Assembly (NCBI RefSeq): GCF_001579845.1
Contig: NZ_CP007440.1
Span: forward strand, 4,486,029-4,550,028
DNA length: 64,000 bases
DNA from: Rhodoplanes sp. Z2-YC6860
Lineage (GTDB): Bacteria; Pseudomonadota; Alphaproteobacteria; Rhizobiales; Xanthobacteraceae
Direction of reading: 5' to 3'
Both the position numbers and the translations under genes were made by a program. Positions 1 to 9,112 of the stretch are shown here, piece after piece; position 1 is the first letter of the stretch; every line of letters starts with the position of its first letter. The notes under the pieces were generated by a model, which ran no database searches, was not told where the DNA came from, and saw only the letters and a program-made list of their open reading frames with translations.

Positions 1-461
1 GAGCCGGTGACCGCGGCCGCCGCCGCAGGCTTCTCGGCTTTGATCTCAGGCAGACCGGGGGCGATCGAGGCCACACGCACGGTCTTGACCGGCAGCGCCG
101 TGCCGAACACGAAGCGATCCTCGACCACAGCGGAGGCGGTCGGCTTTTTGGCGCCTTCCATTTTTTCAGCGACCGTCGTCGTCGCCGGAGCCAGCCAATC
201 CTCGCCGTTGGGTGGAATCGAAAACGCAGCGACTGGCTGAATGGCCGAGCGTGCCGATGTGGACATCGCGAGCAGCCAGCCGGTGCCAAGCAGCACCAGC
301 ATCACGGAGAATGCGCCGGCGCCGACGATCCAAAGGCCGCCGGTGATCGCCTTCAGCAGCAGGCGCCAAGGGCTGACGTGGTGTTTGGAGCGGGAACTGG
401 ACGCAGGTTTGCGAGGCGCAGAACTCCTGCCGCGAGACGACGACGCAACCACCAACGCCAT
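1..461 (-). CDS. Unrecognised membrane-anchored protein, C-terminal part missing
   Basis: This open frame begins with ATG at 461 and runs off the left edge of the window, so about 153 N-terminal codons are visible. The product starts with a basic Ser/Arg/Lys-rich stretch of about 30 residues. One hydrophobic segment follows at roughly residues 36-68, then an Ala/Pro/Lys-rich region that looks extracytoplasmic. This is the shape of a single-pass, N-in membrane protein. I recognise no family and assign no function. A GTG at 500 in the same frame is a possible earlier start. Competing frames on both strands lack the signal-anchor pattern. Confidence 0.55.
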   Translation of the reverse strand, partial: MALVVASSSRGRSSAPRKPASSSRSKHHVSPWRLLLKAITGGLWIVGAGAFSVMLVLLGTGWLLAMSTSARSAIQPVAAFSIPPNGEDWLAPATTTVAEKMEGAKKPTASAVVEDRFVFGTALPVKTVRVASIAPGLPEIKAEKPAAAAAVTG

Positions 462-636
462 GGATACTGAGCCCGACCCGACACCAACTGACTCGGGCAC
501 AGTGACCCAACGTGGTTAAACAGACGTAAAAGCAGAAAAATTGCCGAAAATGTGATGAATGTGCTGGTTCCCCGAACCCGAGGTTCGGACGGATTGCTCA
601 GCAGCCAATTTTGCGAAACCGCGGACTGGTGGCCGG

Positions 637-1641
637 CTACTGCGAGCCTTCAAGCCCGAGTTGCTTCACCATGCCGCCCCATTTCACCCGCTCGGACTTG
701 ATGTAAACCTGCATCTCTTCGATGGACATCGGCGGATTGGGGATGAGCCCGATGCTGGCGATTTTATCGTGGACCTCGGGATCGGCCACGATGCGCTCCA
801 TCTCGTCATGCAGCCGCTCGGCGATCGGTCGCGGCGTTTTCGCGGGCACGAGCAGCATGTGCCATGACACGCCTTCGTAGTCCGCCACGCCTGCGGCTTC
901 GGCGAACGGCGGCGTGTCGGGCAGGAGCGGCAGCCGCTGCGATGCCGTCACCGCGAGCGCGCGGAGCTTGCCTTCCTTGACCAGCGGGATTGAGAGCCCC
1001 GCTTCATTGAAGCTTGCAGCCACATGGCGCGCGACCAGATCGGTCGCGAGCTGCGAGGTCGAGCGATACGGCACGTGCGTGGCCTCGAAGCCGAAGCGCT
1101 GCTTGGCGTACTCCATCGACATATGCTGCAGCGAGCCCGCGCCGATCGAGGCGTAGCTCAGTGGCGGATTGCTCGCCTTGGCAAGCGCGATGAACTCCGG
1201 AACGGTTTTGGCCGGCAGTGACGGATTGACCACCAGGATGAACGGCGACTTCGCATAAAGCGAGATCGGAATGAAATCGTCTGGATGGTAGGGCAGCTGC
1301 TTGTAGAGCGTGGGATTGATCGAGAGCGCGATGGCGGTCAGCACCACCAGCGTGTGACCGTCCGCGGGTGAGGTTGCAACGGCGTTGGCGGCAAGCGAGG
1401 TCGCGGCTCCCGGCTTGTTCTCGACCAGAACCGGTTTGCCGAGCGCGTGCGACAGCTTGTCCGCATAGATGCGGGCCACGGCATCCATGCCGGTGCCGGC
1501 AGCGAGAGACACCACGATGGTGACGTTCTTGGACGGATAGGTTTGCGCCTTCGCGGATGGACCAAAAACGCAAGCAAACGACCAAACAAGCCACGCCGCC
1601 ACCGCAAGGGTGGCAAGCCCCGTCCGACGTTTCACAAGCAT
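637..1641 (-). CDS. Bug/TctC-family tripartite tricarboxylate transporter binding protein
   Basis: A 334-residue periplasmic solute-binding protein of the Bug (TctC) family. Members capture carboxylates and other small organic acids for TctAB-type transporters or act as sensors. An N-terminal signal peptide ends near AKAQ. The mature part shows family marks: the opening beta strand (YPSKNVTIVVSL), ADGHTL and ATHVPYRS. The ATG at 1641 sits behind a G-rich Shine-Dalgarno stretch and is preferred over an in-frame TTG at 1653. It is divergent from the triple-Rid gene at 1748. No TctA or TctB gene is in the window, so the ligand is unknown. Confidence 0.9.
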   Translation of the reverse strand: MLVKRRTGLATLAVAAWLVWSFACVFGPSAKAQTYPSKNVTIVVSLAAGTGMDAVARIYADKLSHALGKPVLVENKPGAATSLAANAVATSPADGHTLVVLTAIALSINPTLYKQLPYHPDDFIPISLYAKSPFILVVNPSLPAKTVPEFIALAKASNPPLSYASIGAGSLQHMSMEYAKQRFGFEATHVPYRSTSQLATDLVARHVAASFNEAGLSIPLVKEGKLRALAVTASQRLPLLPDTPPFAEAAGVADYEGVSWHMLLVPAKTPRPIAERLHDEMERIVADPEVHDKIASIGLIPNPPMSIEEMQVYIKSERVKWGGMVKQLGLEGSQ

Positions 1642-1747
1642 TCCCCCAGGCAATGGTTTGTGCGTATCAATGGCGGCAAAACTGCCGCAAGGCTGGACGG
1701 CTTTCCGCGCGGTTGCAAATCAAACTTCTCCATCCCGGGGCACCGAA

Positions 1748-3043
1748 ATGACATCCACCGCCGCGACCAAGGCCATTCTGCCGGCCGACATTCCGAACAC
1801 GCCGTATCGATGGGCGCGCGGCGTGCGGGCAGGGCGCTGGCTGTTCGCGACTGGCCAATGCGGCACGGATTACGTGCACGGCATGGCGCCCGAGGTGCTG
1901 CAGGCGGGCCATCCGTTCGACGGCCCGTCGAAGGAGCATCGCGAAGCGCGGCGCATTTTTGCGAACATCGACGAGGTGCTGAAAGCCGGCGGATCGAGCG
2001 CGGGCGACGTGGTGCGTATCGATCAGTACTACACCGCGGCGCGCGTGGTGGATGCCTATCACCAGACCCGGCGGCAGTTCTTCAACGGCCGCATTCCGCC
2101 ATCAACCTCGAACCTGCACCGCCGCTTTGCCCGCGCGCAGCAGTCGATGGAGGTGCAGGTGATGGCCGCGGTGCCGGAGCCGGGCTTCGCGGTGACGCAC
2201 GAAGCCAAGGCCGGCACCTACAAGATCCACGCGAGCTCGGGCTACAGCCCGGCGCTGAGCGTCGGCGACTTCCGCTTTGTGCCGGGCCAGACCGCGGAAG
2301 CGCGCGACGAAGCGGAACTGCCGATCGATCCCGAGGCGCGGCGGCCGCACGGGCTTTGGAAGAGCACGGCGATCCTGCTCGAGACCGACTTCATCGTGCA
2401 GAAGAAGCTCAAGCCCACGCTCGAAGCGGTGAATGCCGGCCTCGACACCGTGGTAAAGGCCCAGGTGTATCTGCGCGACCAGGAGGACCTTCCGGGATTC
2501 CGCCAGGCCTGGGCGAAACACTTTCCCGTCCAGCCCGCGACCACGATCATCGCGACCGAGACGCCGGGCTTCATTCAGTCGGAGCTGCGCATCGAGATCA
2601 ACACCATCGCGCTGGCCCGCGACGGTGCGACGAAAAAGCAGGTGATCGCGCCGGTGCCGCCGCTGTTTTCGGGCGCGACGACGGCGATCCGCGCCGGGGA
2701 CCTGCTGCTGATCTCGGGGCTGATGGCGGTGCGCGACGGCGCGCTGGTCGCCGGCGCCAAGGTCGACCCGACCCAGCCGTTCTACGCCGTTCCGGCGAAG
2801 GCGGAGCTCAAGGAAATCCTGCGGCAGGCCGACGCGATCTGCGCCGCGGCCGGGACGAGCCTCAAGAACGCGGTACGGATCCAGCAATTCCATTCCGACC
2901 TCGCCGATCTCCCGGCAACGCTCGAAGCATGGTCCGAGGCGCTGGATGGAGGGCCGTTGCCGCTGTCGCCGATCGAGGTGCCGTGGCTGCCGGTCCCCGG
3001 CGCGCGGCTCGAGGTCGATCTGTGGGTGTATTGCCCGAATTGA
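1748..3043 (+). CDS. Triple-domain Rid/YjgF-family protein
   Basis: A 431-residue protein in which I read three consecutive Rid (YjgF/YER057c/UK114) domains, at about residues 24-142, 160-288 and 302-431. Each shows a strand ending in a GQ or SG motif, a helix with an IDEVLKAGG-like pattern, a V-x-Y/F strand and a final M/R-x-E-V/I strand. Single-domain RidA proteins are homotrimers that hydrolyse reactive enamines and imines using an arginine just before the last strand. That arginine appears as Arg281 and Arg420 in domains 2 and 3 but is Ser133 in domain 1. The start ATG follows a short G-rich stretch, and a longer in-frame extension to 1610 looks spurious. Bug genes flank it; a catabolic role is only an inference. 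Confidence 0.8.
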   Translation: MTSTAATKAILPADIPNTPYRWARGVRAGRWLFATGQCGTDYVHGMAPEVLQAGHPFDGPSKEHREARRIFANIDEVLKAGGSSAGDVVRIDQYYTAARVVDAYHQTRRQFFNGRIPPSTSNLHRRFARAQQSMEVQVMAAVPEPGFAVTHEAKAGTYKIHASSGYSPALSVGDFRFVPGQTAEARDEAELPIDPEARRPHGLWKSTAILLETDFIVQKKLKPTLEAVNAGLDTVVKAQVYLRDQEDLPGFRQAWAKHFPVQPATTIIATETPGFIQSELRIEINTIALARDGATKKQVIAPVPPLFSGATTAIRAGDLLLISGLMAVRDGALVAGAKVDPTQPFYAVPAKAELKEILRQADAICAAAGTSLKNAVRIQQFHSDLADLPATLEAWSEALDGGPLPLSPIEVPWLPVPGARLEVDLWVYCPN

Positions 3044-3109
3044 ACTCTGGCGCAGCTTTTGCTTTTCGCGGATGGTTTCAACGGCTCGAACACGAACAAG
3101 GCAATAACG

Positions 3110-4081
3110 ATGATCTCCCGACGAATGCTGGCGCTCGGCGCCGCGTGTCTGTTTCTCGGCGCTTCCATCCCTTCGAGCCAGGCGCAGCAATGGCCGAGCC
3201 GCCCGGTCAAGGTCGTGGTGCCCTACGGCGTCGGCGGCGTGACCGACATCATGGCGCGGCTCACCGCGGACCGGCTGAGCAAGATGCTCGGCCAGACGTT
3301 CGTCATTGAAAACAAGCTCGGCGCCGGTGGCGCGATCGGCGTCGACTATGCGATGCATTCGCCGCAGGACGGCAGCACGATCCTGTTCATCGGCAGCACG
3401 CTGTTCACCGTGCTGCCGCTCGCGCAGAAGGTGAATTTCGAGCCGCTCAAAGACCTCATCCCGGTGAGCATCACCGGCACCAACGGCATGGTGATGGTGG
3501 TCGGCAAAGACGCGCCGTACTCGACCTTGCGCGAGTTCATCGATTACGCCCGCGCCAATCCCGGCAAGATCACCTATTCGAGCGGCGGACCGGCCACCAA
3601 CAATCATCTGTCGACGGCCTATCTCGCCGGCAAGGAAAACCTCGACATGGTCCATGTGCCGTTCGGCGGAGGTCAGGCCGCGCTCACGGCCGTGCTGTCG
3701 AAATCGGTCGACATGCATTTCGGCAATTCATCGGACCTGATCGAACCCGTGAAGGCCGGCACCGTGAAGGCGCTCGCGGTGTCGACGGCGAAGCGCATGC
3801 CGCAACTGCCGGACGTGCCGACCGTGGCCGAGACCGTGCCGGGCTACGAATATCTCGCCTGGAACGGCTACGCGGTGACCGGCGGCGTGCCGGCCGAGGT
3901 GTCGCAAAAGCTCGCCGAGGCGCTGCGCGTGATCGCCAAGGATCCGGAGGTCATCAAGACGTTCGGCAATCTCGGCATCGAGTCGACGGGGACCTCGCAG
4001 GAGGAAGCGATCGCCAGCATCCGCAAGGACATGCCGATCTACGCGCAGATGGTCGACATGGCCGGCGTGCGCAAGAAATAG
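3110..4081 (+). CDS. Bug/TctC-family tripartite tricarboxylate transporter binding protein
   Basis: A 323-residue periplasmic binding protein of the Bug family. The signal peptide (ISRRMLALGAACLFLGA, cleavage near SQAQQ) is followed by the family's first strand and loop (PVKVVVPYGVGGVTDI), the SPQDG pattern and MVHVPFGGG. It lies 66 bp after the triple-Rid gene on the same strand, so the two may be co-transcribed and may handle related compounds. The start was chosen because the signal peptide begins there; upstream in-frame codons to 3059 give a non-signal-like extension. Ligand unknown; no transporter membrane subunits nearby. Confidence 0.9.
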   Translation: MISRRMLALGAACLFLGASIPSSQAQQWPSRPVKVVVPYGVGGVTDIMARLTADRLSKMLGQTFVIENKLGAGGAIGVDYAMHSPQDGSTILFIGSTLFTVLPLAQKVNFEPLKDLIPVSITGTNGMVMVVGKDAPYSTLREFIDYARANPGKITYSSGGPATNNHLSTAYLAGKENLDMVHVPFGGGQAALTAVLSKSVDMHFGNSSDLIEPVKAGTVKALAVSTAKRMPQLPDVPTVAETVPGYEYLAWNGYAVTGGVPAEVSQKLAEALRVIAKDPEVIKTFGNLGIESTGTSQEEAIASIRKDMPIYAQMVDMAGVRKK

Positions 4082-4339
4082 CGTCCGCAACGTCGACAGA
4101 CGTGTCTCGGGAGGCGCGGCGCGCCGTGCCTCTGAAGATTTTTGTACATTTGAGTATTTGTAGAATATCGCGAAAAAGTTGTGGTCCGATAAGGCGCGGA
4201 TGCCGGTTCCAATATGCTGATCGCATATGGGAATTCTTTGTCACAATGTTTCACCGGATCAATTTACCGACCGGAAACTCGCCACAACCTATGTGGGAAA
4301 TTTTCAGGCAATACCTGACCGCATGAGGAAGGGGCGTCA

Positions 4340-4516
4340 ATGCGTATGTTGGAGGCGACCAAGCGGTTTCTTGGGGATCAATCCGCGTCGGCGGCAATCG
4401 AGTATGGGCTGATTGCGGCCGGCATTGCGGTGGCCATCATCAGCGTTCTGAGTGGAACGCAGGAGAGGCTGATCACGACCTTCAGCAAGGTGCGGGAGAG
4501 CCTGAGTAGCCCTTGA
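4340..4516 (+). CDS. Flp/Fap-type pilin subunit (orphan)
   Basis: A 58-residue type IVb pilin of the Flp family. After a short basic leader it has the IEYGLIAAGIAVAII core, the conserved Glu+5/Tyr+6 pair and hydrophobic helix of Flp pilins. In relatives the prepilin peptidase cuts after a glycine in a DESG-like sequence; the aligned residue here is alanine (DQSA then SAAIEY). Gene and product have the usual Flp length. A strong intrinsic terminator follows at 4549-4577, so it is probably a single-gene transcript. No tad/cpa assembly genes are in the window. The 258-bp gap upstream is noticeably more AT-rich than its surroundings and should hold its promoter, though I see no clear -35/-10 pair. 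Confidence 0.85.
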   Translation: MRMLEATKRFLGDQSASAAIEYGLIAAGIAVAIISVLSGTQERLITTFSKVRESLSSP

Positions 4517-4548
4517 TCCCTACGTTTGTTGACTGAGCATTTCAAACT

Positions 4549-4577
4549 GCGCCTCGCGTTCGCGAGGCGTTTTTTTT
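4549..4577 (+). terminator. Intrinsic terminator of the flp pilin gene
   Basis: An 8-bp perfect stem (GCCTCGCG / CGCGAGGC, 4551-4568) with a 2-base spacer is followed by a run of eight T at 4570-4577. It lies 32 bp after the pilin stop codon. There is no T-run on the other side, so it works for the + strand only. Confidence 0.85.
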
Positions 4578-4616
4578 ATCGCTCGTGTTGGCGCGCTTCC
4601 ATTCCTCGGCCGAGCT

Positions 4617-5645
4617 TCACTTTGCGCGCTGCGCTGCCGCGCGCTCGACGAAGGAGTTGTCGTAGGTTTTCGCGATGTCGATCTTGGCGTTCTTGATCGT
4701 GTCTTCGAACGCCGCAAGGTTGCGATAGGTGAGGGTGGCGGCTTCTACGCTGATGCGGCCGTCCGGCGAGACCCGTTCGCGGTTGTTCTCGATCATGGCG
4801 CGATAGAGATCGCGATCGCCGGCGTAATATTCCGGCGGCACCGCAGCCACGATCTCGTCGGTCGATGCGGTAGCGAGCCAGGCGAGCGCCGCGCTGATGG
4901 CGTTGGCGAAGGCCTGCACGGTTTTCGGGTTGCGCTCGATGAAACGTGCACTGGCATAGAAGGCCGATGCGGCAAACGGCCCGCCGTAGAGATAGTCGAG
5001 GTCCTTGGCGTGCCTCGTATCGAGGATGGTCCGCATCGCCCCGTCGCGCTGTAGCAGCGAAATGGCCGGATCGAAGTTGGCGATGGCGTCGAGCTTGCCG
5101 GTCTTCACCGCGGCGACGGCGGCCGCTCCGCCGCCGACGCCAATGATGGCGACATCGTCCGTGGTCATGCCGGCCTTGGCGAGGAGCATCGCGAGCCCCA
5201 CGGCGCTGGCCGAGCCCGGACCGGTGACGCCGATCTTCATGCCCTTCAGGTCTTTGAGCGTCTGGTAGGACGACGCCTTGTCCTTCTGAATGCCGACCAC
5301 GAGGCCGAAGGAATTGGCCTGCAGCGCGATGGCTTTGATCGAAAGTCCTTTCGCCGCCATGTAGAGCGTGTGCTCGTAGGCGCCACAGCCGATATCGGAG
5401 CTGCCCCCGACCAGAGCTTCCAGCGCCTTGTTGCCGCCCTGGAAGTCGCTGATCTCGACGTTGAGGCCTTCCTTGGTGAAATAGCCGCGGCGCTCCGCGA
5501 TGGTGAGCGGCAGGTAAGCGACGAGTGTCTTGCCGCCGACCGAGAGCCGGATATTGGCATTCTCGACATCGGCCGCGAACGCAGGCCTCGCGCCAAGCGA
5601 CAACGCGGCGATCGACGCCAGCAGAAGACGGCGCGTGGTTTGCAT
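4617..5645 (-). CDS. NMT1/SsuA-like ABC transporter substrate-binding protein
   Basis: A 342-residue periplasmic binding protein of the NMT1/SsuA/TauA type (ABC importers for nitrate-, sulfonate-, taurine- or pyrimidine-like ligands). It has a signal peptide (MQTTRRLLLASIAAL, cleavage after AFA). The fold's hallmarks follow: LTIAERRGYFTKEGLNVEI near the N-terminus, GGSSDIG, LKDLKGMKIGVTGPGS and a TGKLDAIANFDP segment. The ATG at 5645 is preceded by a strong Shine-Dalgarno GGGAGGAA, which settles the start. No ABC permease or ATPase gene is adjacent. It is divergent from the Bug gene at 5922. Confidence 0.88.
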   Translation of the reverse strand: MQTTRRLLLASIAALSLGARPAFAADVENANIRLSVGGKTLVAYLPLTIAERRGYFTKEGLNVEISDFQGGNKALEALVGGSSDIGCGAYEHTLYMAAKGLSIKAIALQANSFGLVVGIQKDKASSYQTLKDLKGMKIGVTGPGSASAVGLAMLLAKAGMTTDDVAIIGVGGGAAAVAAVKTGKLDAIANFDPAISLLQRDGAMRTILDTRHAKDLDYLYGGPFAASAFYASARFIERNPKTVQAFANAISAALAWLATASTDEIVAAVPPEYYAGDRDLYRAMIENNRERVSPDGRISVEAATLTYRNLAAFEDTIKNAKIDIAKTYDNSFVERAAAQRAK

Positions 5646-5921
5646 CGGTTCCTCCCTCGAGGATTGTTTCGGTCGGCAGCGCGTCGGTCGCGCGTGTCGA
5701 TTGCGGCATGAGTATCGCAATGCGGCTGCACGGAGCAACCCGATCGCGCTTTGCCCACTCATGCCCACGCGCGACGCGAACGCGCACGTGCTTCGCGTGG
5801 CGCGCGCTTGAAACGCCGGCGTCGATGCCAAATACTCCCGCAAACAACAACGATCCCGGCGCGGATTCTCGCGCGCTTGGTCGTGCTCTATCGCGAGCCG
5901 GGAGTTGGGAGGATGGCTGCC

Positions 5922-6893
5922 ATGAACAAGGCTCGCGCCTTGCTGCCGATACTATGGCTCGCGTGTGGCGTCTGCACCGCCGCGGCACAGACCGACTTCC
6001 CATCGCGGCCCATCCGCATGATCGTGCCATTCCCGCCCGGCGGCGGCATCGACACTACGGCACGCATCACGGCGCAAAAGCTCTCCGAGGTGATCGGCCA
6101 GCAGATCGTGGTCGAGAACCAGGGCGGGGGCGGCGGCGTGATCGCGACCGGCGCCGTGGTGAACGCCGCGCCCGACGGCTACACGCTGCTTTATCACTCG
6201 ACGACCGGCATTGTGCACGCCGCAGTGACGCCGAAGCTACCCTACGACTGGCTCAAGGATCTGGCGCCGGTCTCCATTACCACGCGCTTCGCGCCGGTGA
6301 TGGTCGTCTCGCCGACGCTGCCGGTGACGAACCTCAAGGAGTTCATCGCGCTGCTCAAGGCCAATCCCGGCAAGTTCAGCTACGCGTCCTCGGGCACCGG
6401 CACCGCCGTGCATCTCGCGGAAGAGCTGTTCCGGCAAAAAGCCGGTGTCGACATGGTGCACGTGCCGTACCGCGGCACGATCGCCGCGATGCCGGACCTG
6501 ATCGCCGGACGGGTCGCCATGATGATCGACGGCGTCCCGGTGCAGACCAAGAACATCCAGGCCGGCACCGTGAAGGCGCTGGCCGTGACCACCGATGCGC
6601 GCTCACCGGCCTTGCCCGACCTGCCGACCATGAAAGAGTCCGGGCTCGACTACGTCGTGCCGTACTGGACCGCGGTCTATGCGCCGTCAAAGACGCCGCA
6701 GCCGGTGATCGACAGGCTTGCGGCGGCATTCAAGAAAACGATGCAGAGCGACGAGGTGACGAAAAAGCTCGCGGAGTCCGGCACCGAGGCGGTCGGCTCG
6801 ACGCCCGCCGAGCTCGACGCGCTGACGCGCCAGCAGTTCACGCTCTACCGCGGCATCGTCGAGAGCAATCCCAAGCTTGTCGAAGGGGAATAG
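5922..6893 (+). CDS. Bug/TctC-family tripartite tricarboxylate transporter binding protein
   Basis: A 323-residue periplasmic Bug-family protein: signal peptide ending near TAAAQ, then PIRMIVPFPPGGGIDTT, PDGYTLL, MVHVPYRGT and the usual C-terminal helices. Two in-frame ATGs compete, at 5913 and 5922. The GGGAGG at 5907-5912 directly abuts 5913 but is 9 bases from 5922, so 5922 (MNKARALL) is the better start. It is divergent from the ABC binding-protein gene at 5645, with about 275 bp between them that should hold both promoters. Ligand unknown. Confidence 0.9.
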   Translation: MNKARALLPILWLACGVCTAAAQTDFPSRPIRMIVPFPPGGGIDTTARITAQKLSEVIGQQIVVENQGGGGGVIATGAVVNAAPDGYTLLYHSTTGIVHAAVTPKLPYDWLKDLAPVSITTRFAPVMVVSPTLPVTNLKEFIALLKANPGKFSYASSGTGTAVHLAEELFRQKAGVDMVHVPYRGTIAAMPDLIAGRVAMMIDGVPVQTKNIQAGTVKALAVTTDARSPALPDLPTMKESGLDYVVPYWTAVYAPSKTPQPVIDRLAAAFKKTMQSDEVTKKLAESGTEAVGSTPAELDALTRQQFTLYRGIVESNPKLVEGE

Positions 6894-7168
6894 ACCTGGG
6901 CGTGGAATACGGTCACGCTTGCCGGGGCCGATATTGCTGACCTTTTTGACGATACCAACTTCGTCGACTGGTCCCTCAAGGCAACACCAGCTTCACCTAT
7001 GCGGCGCCCGCAAATACCTCCGCGAAGATTGGATGTGTGTCCCCGCCGCCGCGTTTATAAAAAAAGCCATGCGGCTCTCAGGTTGTACGGAGTAAAATTG
7101 CTCTGGCGAGGTTGCGTCGATCTCTGCCCCGTCCGAAAGTGCTTACGGAATCGGAATGGGTGGTTGGA

Positions 7169-9112
7169 ATGGGCAGGGTCAAGGAGGGCTTTGCGGGGGC
7201 CGTCGCTGCAGCCGGGCATACTCTTACTGTGTACCGCTCACGACGAATTCCGGCAGTTCCGCATTGCGTCTTTTTCTTTGCTTTCGCGTTCGCAGCATTG
7301 TTGTTGCCAAGCGGTGCCGCGCAAGCACAGTGCACGACAGTCGGCAACGACATTACCTGCACGAATTCTGGGGCATTTCCCTCGGACTTTGTCGCGTCCA
7401 ATTCGTTCGGCACCGCCACGGCCATCAACACCGGCAGCGTAGCCCGCGAATTTGGTGCTACAGCGCAAGGCAACGCCGCAGGCACCAATTCCGGCAGTGT
7501 GGGCGGCGAGATGATAGTGCTATCGGTCGTTGGCAACGCCACGGCCACCAACTCCGGCAGTGTCGGCGGCAGTGCTGGGGCACAAGTGTCTAACACCGGC
7601 GACGCCACGATCATCAACTCCGGCCGCGTGGGCGTCGATATTTACGCGCGCACGGGCAACATCGGCAACGCCACGGCCATCAACTCCGGCAGTGTGGGCG
7701 GCCAAGCTTTGGCAAGCGCGCGCATCGGAAACGCCATGGTCGTGAACTCTGGCGCGATCGGCAATGGCGTCCAGGTTTCTACGACGATTTCGGGAAACGC
7801 GGCGCTGACGAGCTTCGCGGGGTCGAGCATCTTCGGATCGATTACCGTGCAGTCGGCGACCGGTGCCACCGCCGCGAATTTCTTCGGCGGCAATTATCAG
7901 TACACCTTCTCCGGTCCCGGCGTGCCGAACGCGATCAACACCAACGGCGCGCCGTTCGTAGTGTCGGGCAATTCGGTCGCGGTTCTCGATCCGACCGCGT
8001 TCGCGCTGGCCGACCGCTCGGTGATGCAGTTCACCGCCGGCGTCTCTTCGATGCTGCAGGACCGGTTCGGCGGCATGGGTATCGCAGGCGGAGCAAGCGC
8101 CGGGGCGATGGGGTTTGCTCCGACGGCGGCGAGCCGCGTCTCGGCCGCGTTCGGCAACACCGCGGAGCAAGCCTTCTCCAGTATGCCCTCGGTCGCGATA
8201 TCCTACAGCAGCGCGGGTGCGAACAACGCGTATGCGATGTTCACCAAGGCGCCACCTCGCGCCCAAGTCTACGACACGGTGGTCTGGACCTCCGGTTTCG
8301 GTGGCGAGCGCAGGCAGCATGAAACCGATTCGATCCTCGGCGCGCGCGACACCGCCTATGGCGGCGCGATCGGCGTCGACCGCCAGTTCACGAACGATCT
8401 ACGGCTCGGCGCTTTCGTCGGCGCCGGCAGCAGCCGGATGCAGGTCGATTTCGATGTGCAGCGGATCGACACCGACTACGTCTTTGGCGGCGGCTATGGC
8501 CGCTACAGCATGCGCAACGCTTTTGTCGACTTCGCGCTGTTTGGCGGCAGCATCTCCAACAAGAGCCAGCGCAACGTCGCCAACAACCTCGCGCCTGGCG
8601 GCTTGGAGCAGGCCACAGCAAGCTATGGCGGCTGGTTCATCAGCCCGGACGTGACCTACGGCTATCGCCTGTTCGTCGCCAGCGACACCACCGTCACGCC
8701 GAAGGCGCGCGTGCGCTATGTCGGCGGCTCGCTCGATGCCTTCACCGAGACCGGCTCTGCGCAGAACCTGAGCATCGGCCGCCGCAGCCTGAGCGACATC
8801 GAGGAGCGGCTCGGCGTCGAGGTTGCAGGCGTCGTTCCGGCGCTCATCAGCGGCACGATCAAGGGCAGCGTCGAACTCTCGGGCGTCGGCCTGCAGCGGC
8901 TCGGCGACACCACCATCAACGGCACGCTGCTCACCCAGAACATCGCCTTCACGACGCCCGGCAAGAGCGAAGCTTACGGCGGTGCACTCAACGTCGGCGT
9001 CGACTGGCGGTCCAAGGACAACATCAGCGTCTACGCCAGCGCCGAAGGCACCGCGATGAACGACCGCAGCCGCAGCGCCGCCGGCAAGGGCGGCATCCGC
9101 ATCGGGTTTTGA
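7169..9112 (+). CDS. Autotransporter (type Va) with beta-barrel domain
   Basis: A 647-residue outer-membrane autotransporter. A long signal sequence (basic N-region, hydrophobic core FFFAFAFAALLLPSG, cleavage near AQAQ) precedes a short passenger made of seven 21-22-residue repeats (7406-7858). A linker and then a roughly 270-residue C-terminal barrel follow, rich in alternating aromatic and polar strands. The chain ends in GGIRIGF, the terminal Phe that BamA recognises. The passenger is short for the family. The start is uncertain: ATG 7169 has a weak Shine-Dalgarno, and the frame stays open to a TTG at 7112. Function of the passenger unknown; adhesion is usual for such proteins. Confidence 0.85.
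   Translation: MGRVKEGFAGAVAAAGHTLTVYRSRRIPAVPHCVFFFAFAFAALLLPSGAAQAQCTTVGNDITCTNSGAFPSDFVASNSFGTATAINTGSVAREFGATAQGNAAGTNSGSVGGEMIVLSVVGNATATNSGSVGGSAGAQVSNTGDATIINSGRVGVDIYARTGNIGNATAINSGSVGGQALASARIGNAMVVNSGAIGNGVQVSTTISGNAALTSFAGSSIFGSITVQSATGATAANFFGGNYQYTFSGPGVPNAINTNGAPFVVSGNSVAVLDPTAFALADRSVMQFTAGVSSMLQDRFGGMGIAGGASAGAMGFAPTAASRVSAAFGNTAEQAFSSMPSVAISYSSAGANNAYAMFTKAPPRAQVYDTVVWTSGFGGERRQHETDSILGARDTAYGGAIGVDRQFTNDLRLGAFVGAGSSRMQVDFDVQRIDTDYVFGGGYGRYSMRNAFVDFALFGGSISNKSQRNVANNLAPGGLEQATASYGGWFISPDVTYGYRLFVASDTTVTPKARVRYVGGSLDAFTETGSAQNLSIGRRSLSDIEERLGVEVAGVVPALISGTIKGSVELSGVGLQRLGDTTINGTLLTQNIAFTTPGKSEAYGGALNVGVDWRSKDNISVYASAEGTAMNDRSRSAAGKGGIRIGF
7406..7858 (+). repeat. Seven tandem coding repeats in the autotransporter passenger
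   Basis: Seven consecutive units of 21-22 codons share the pattern GNATAxNSGSVGG followed by 8-9 variable residues. The third and fifth units are the most alike in DNA; the first and last have decayed most. The period suits one turn of a right-handed beta-helix. Confidence 0.8.

Noticed and set aside
2102-3718. A 538-codon minus-strand frame across the Rid and Bug genes
   Set aside because: Arg/His-rich, no family resemblance, and opposite two genes with clear domain content.
6894-7110. Possible remnant of a beta-rich exported protein before the autotransporter
   Set aside because: Short stretches such as TVTLAGADIADLFDD and SFTYAAPANTSAKIG can be read in different frames, but they are too short to name a family or prove decay.
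7406-7858. Regular repeats that could suggest a CRISPR array
   Set aside because: The repeats are in frame, 63-66 bases long with no constant-length spacers, and encode protein repeats of an autotransporter.
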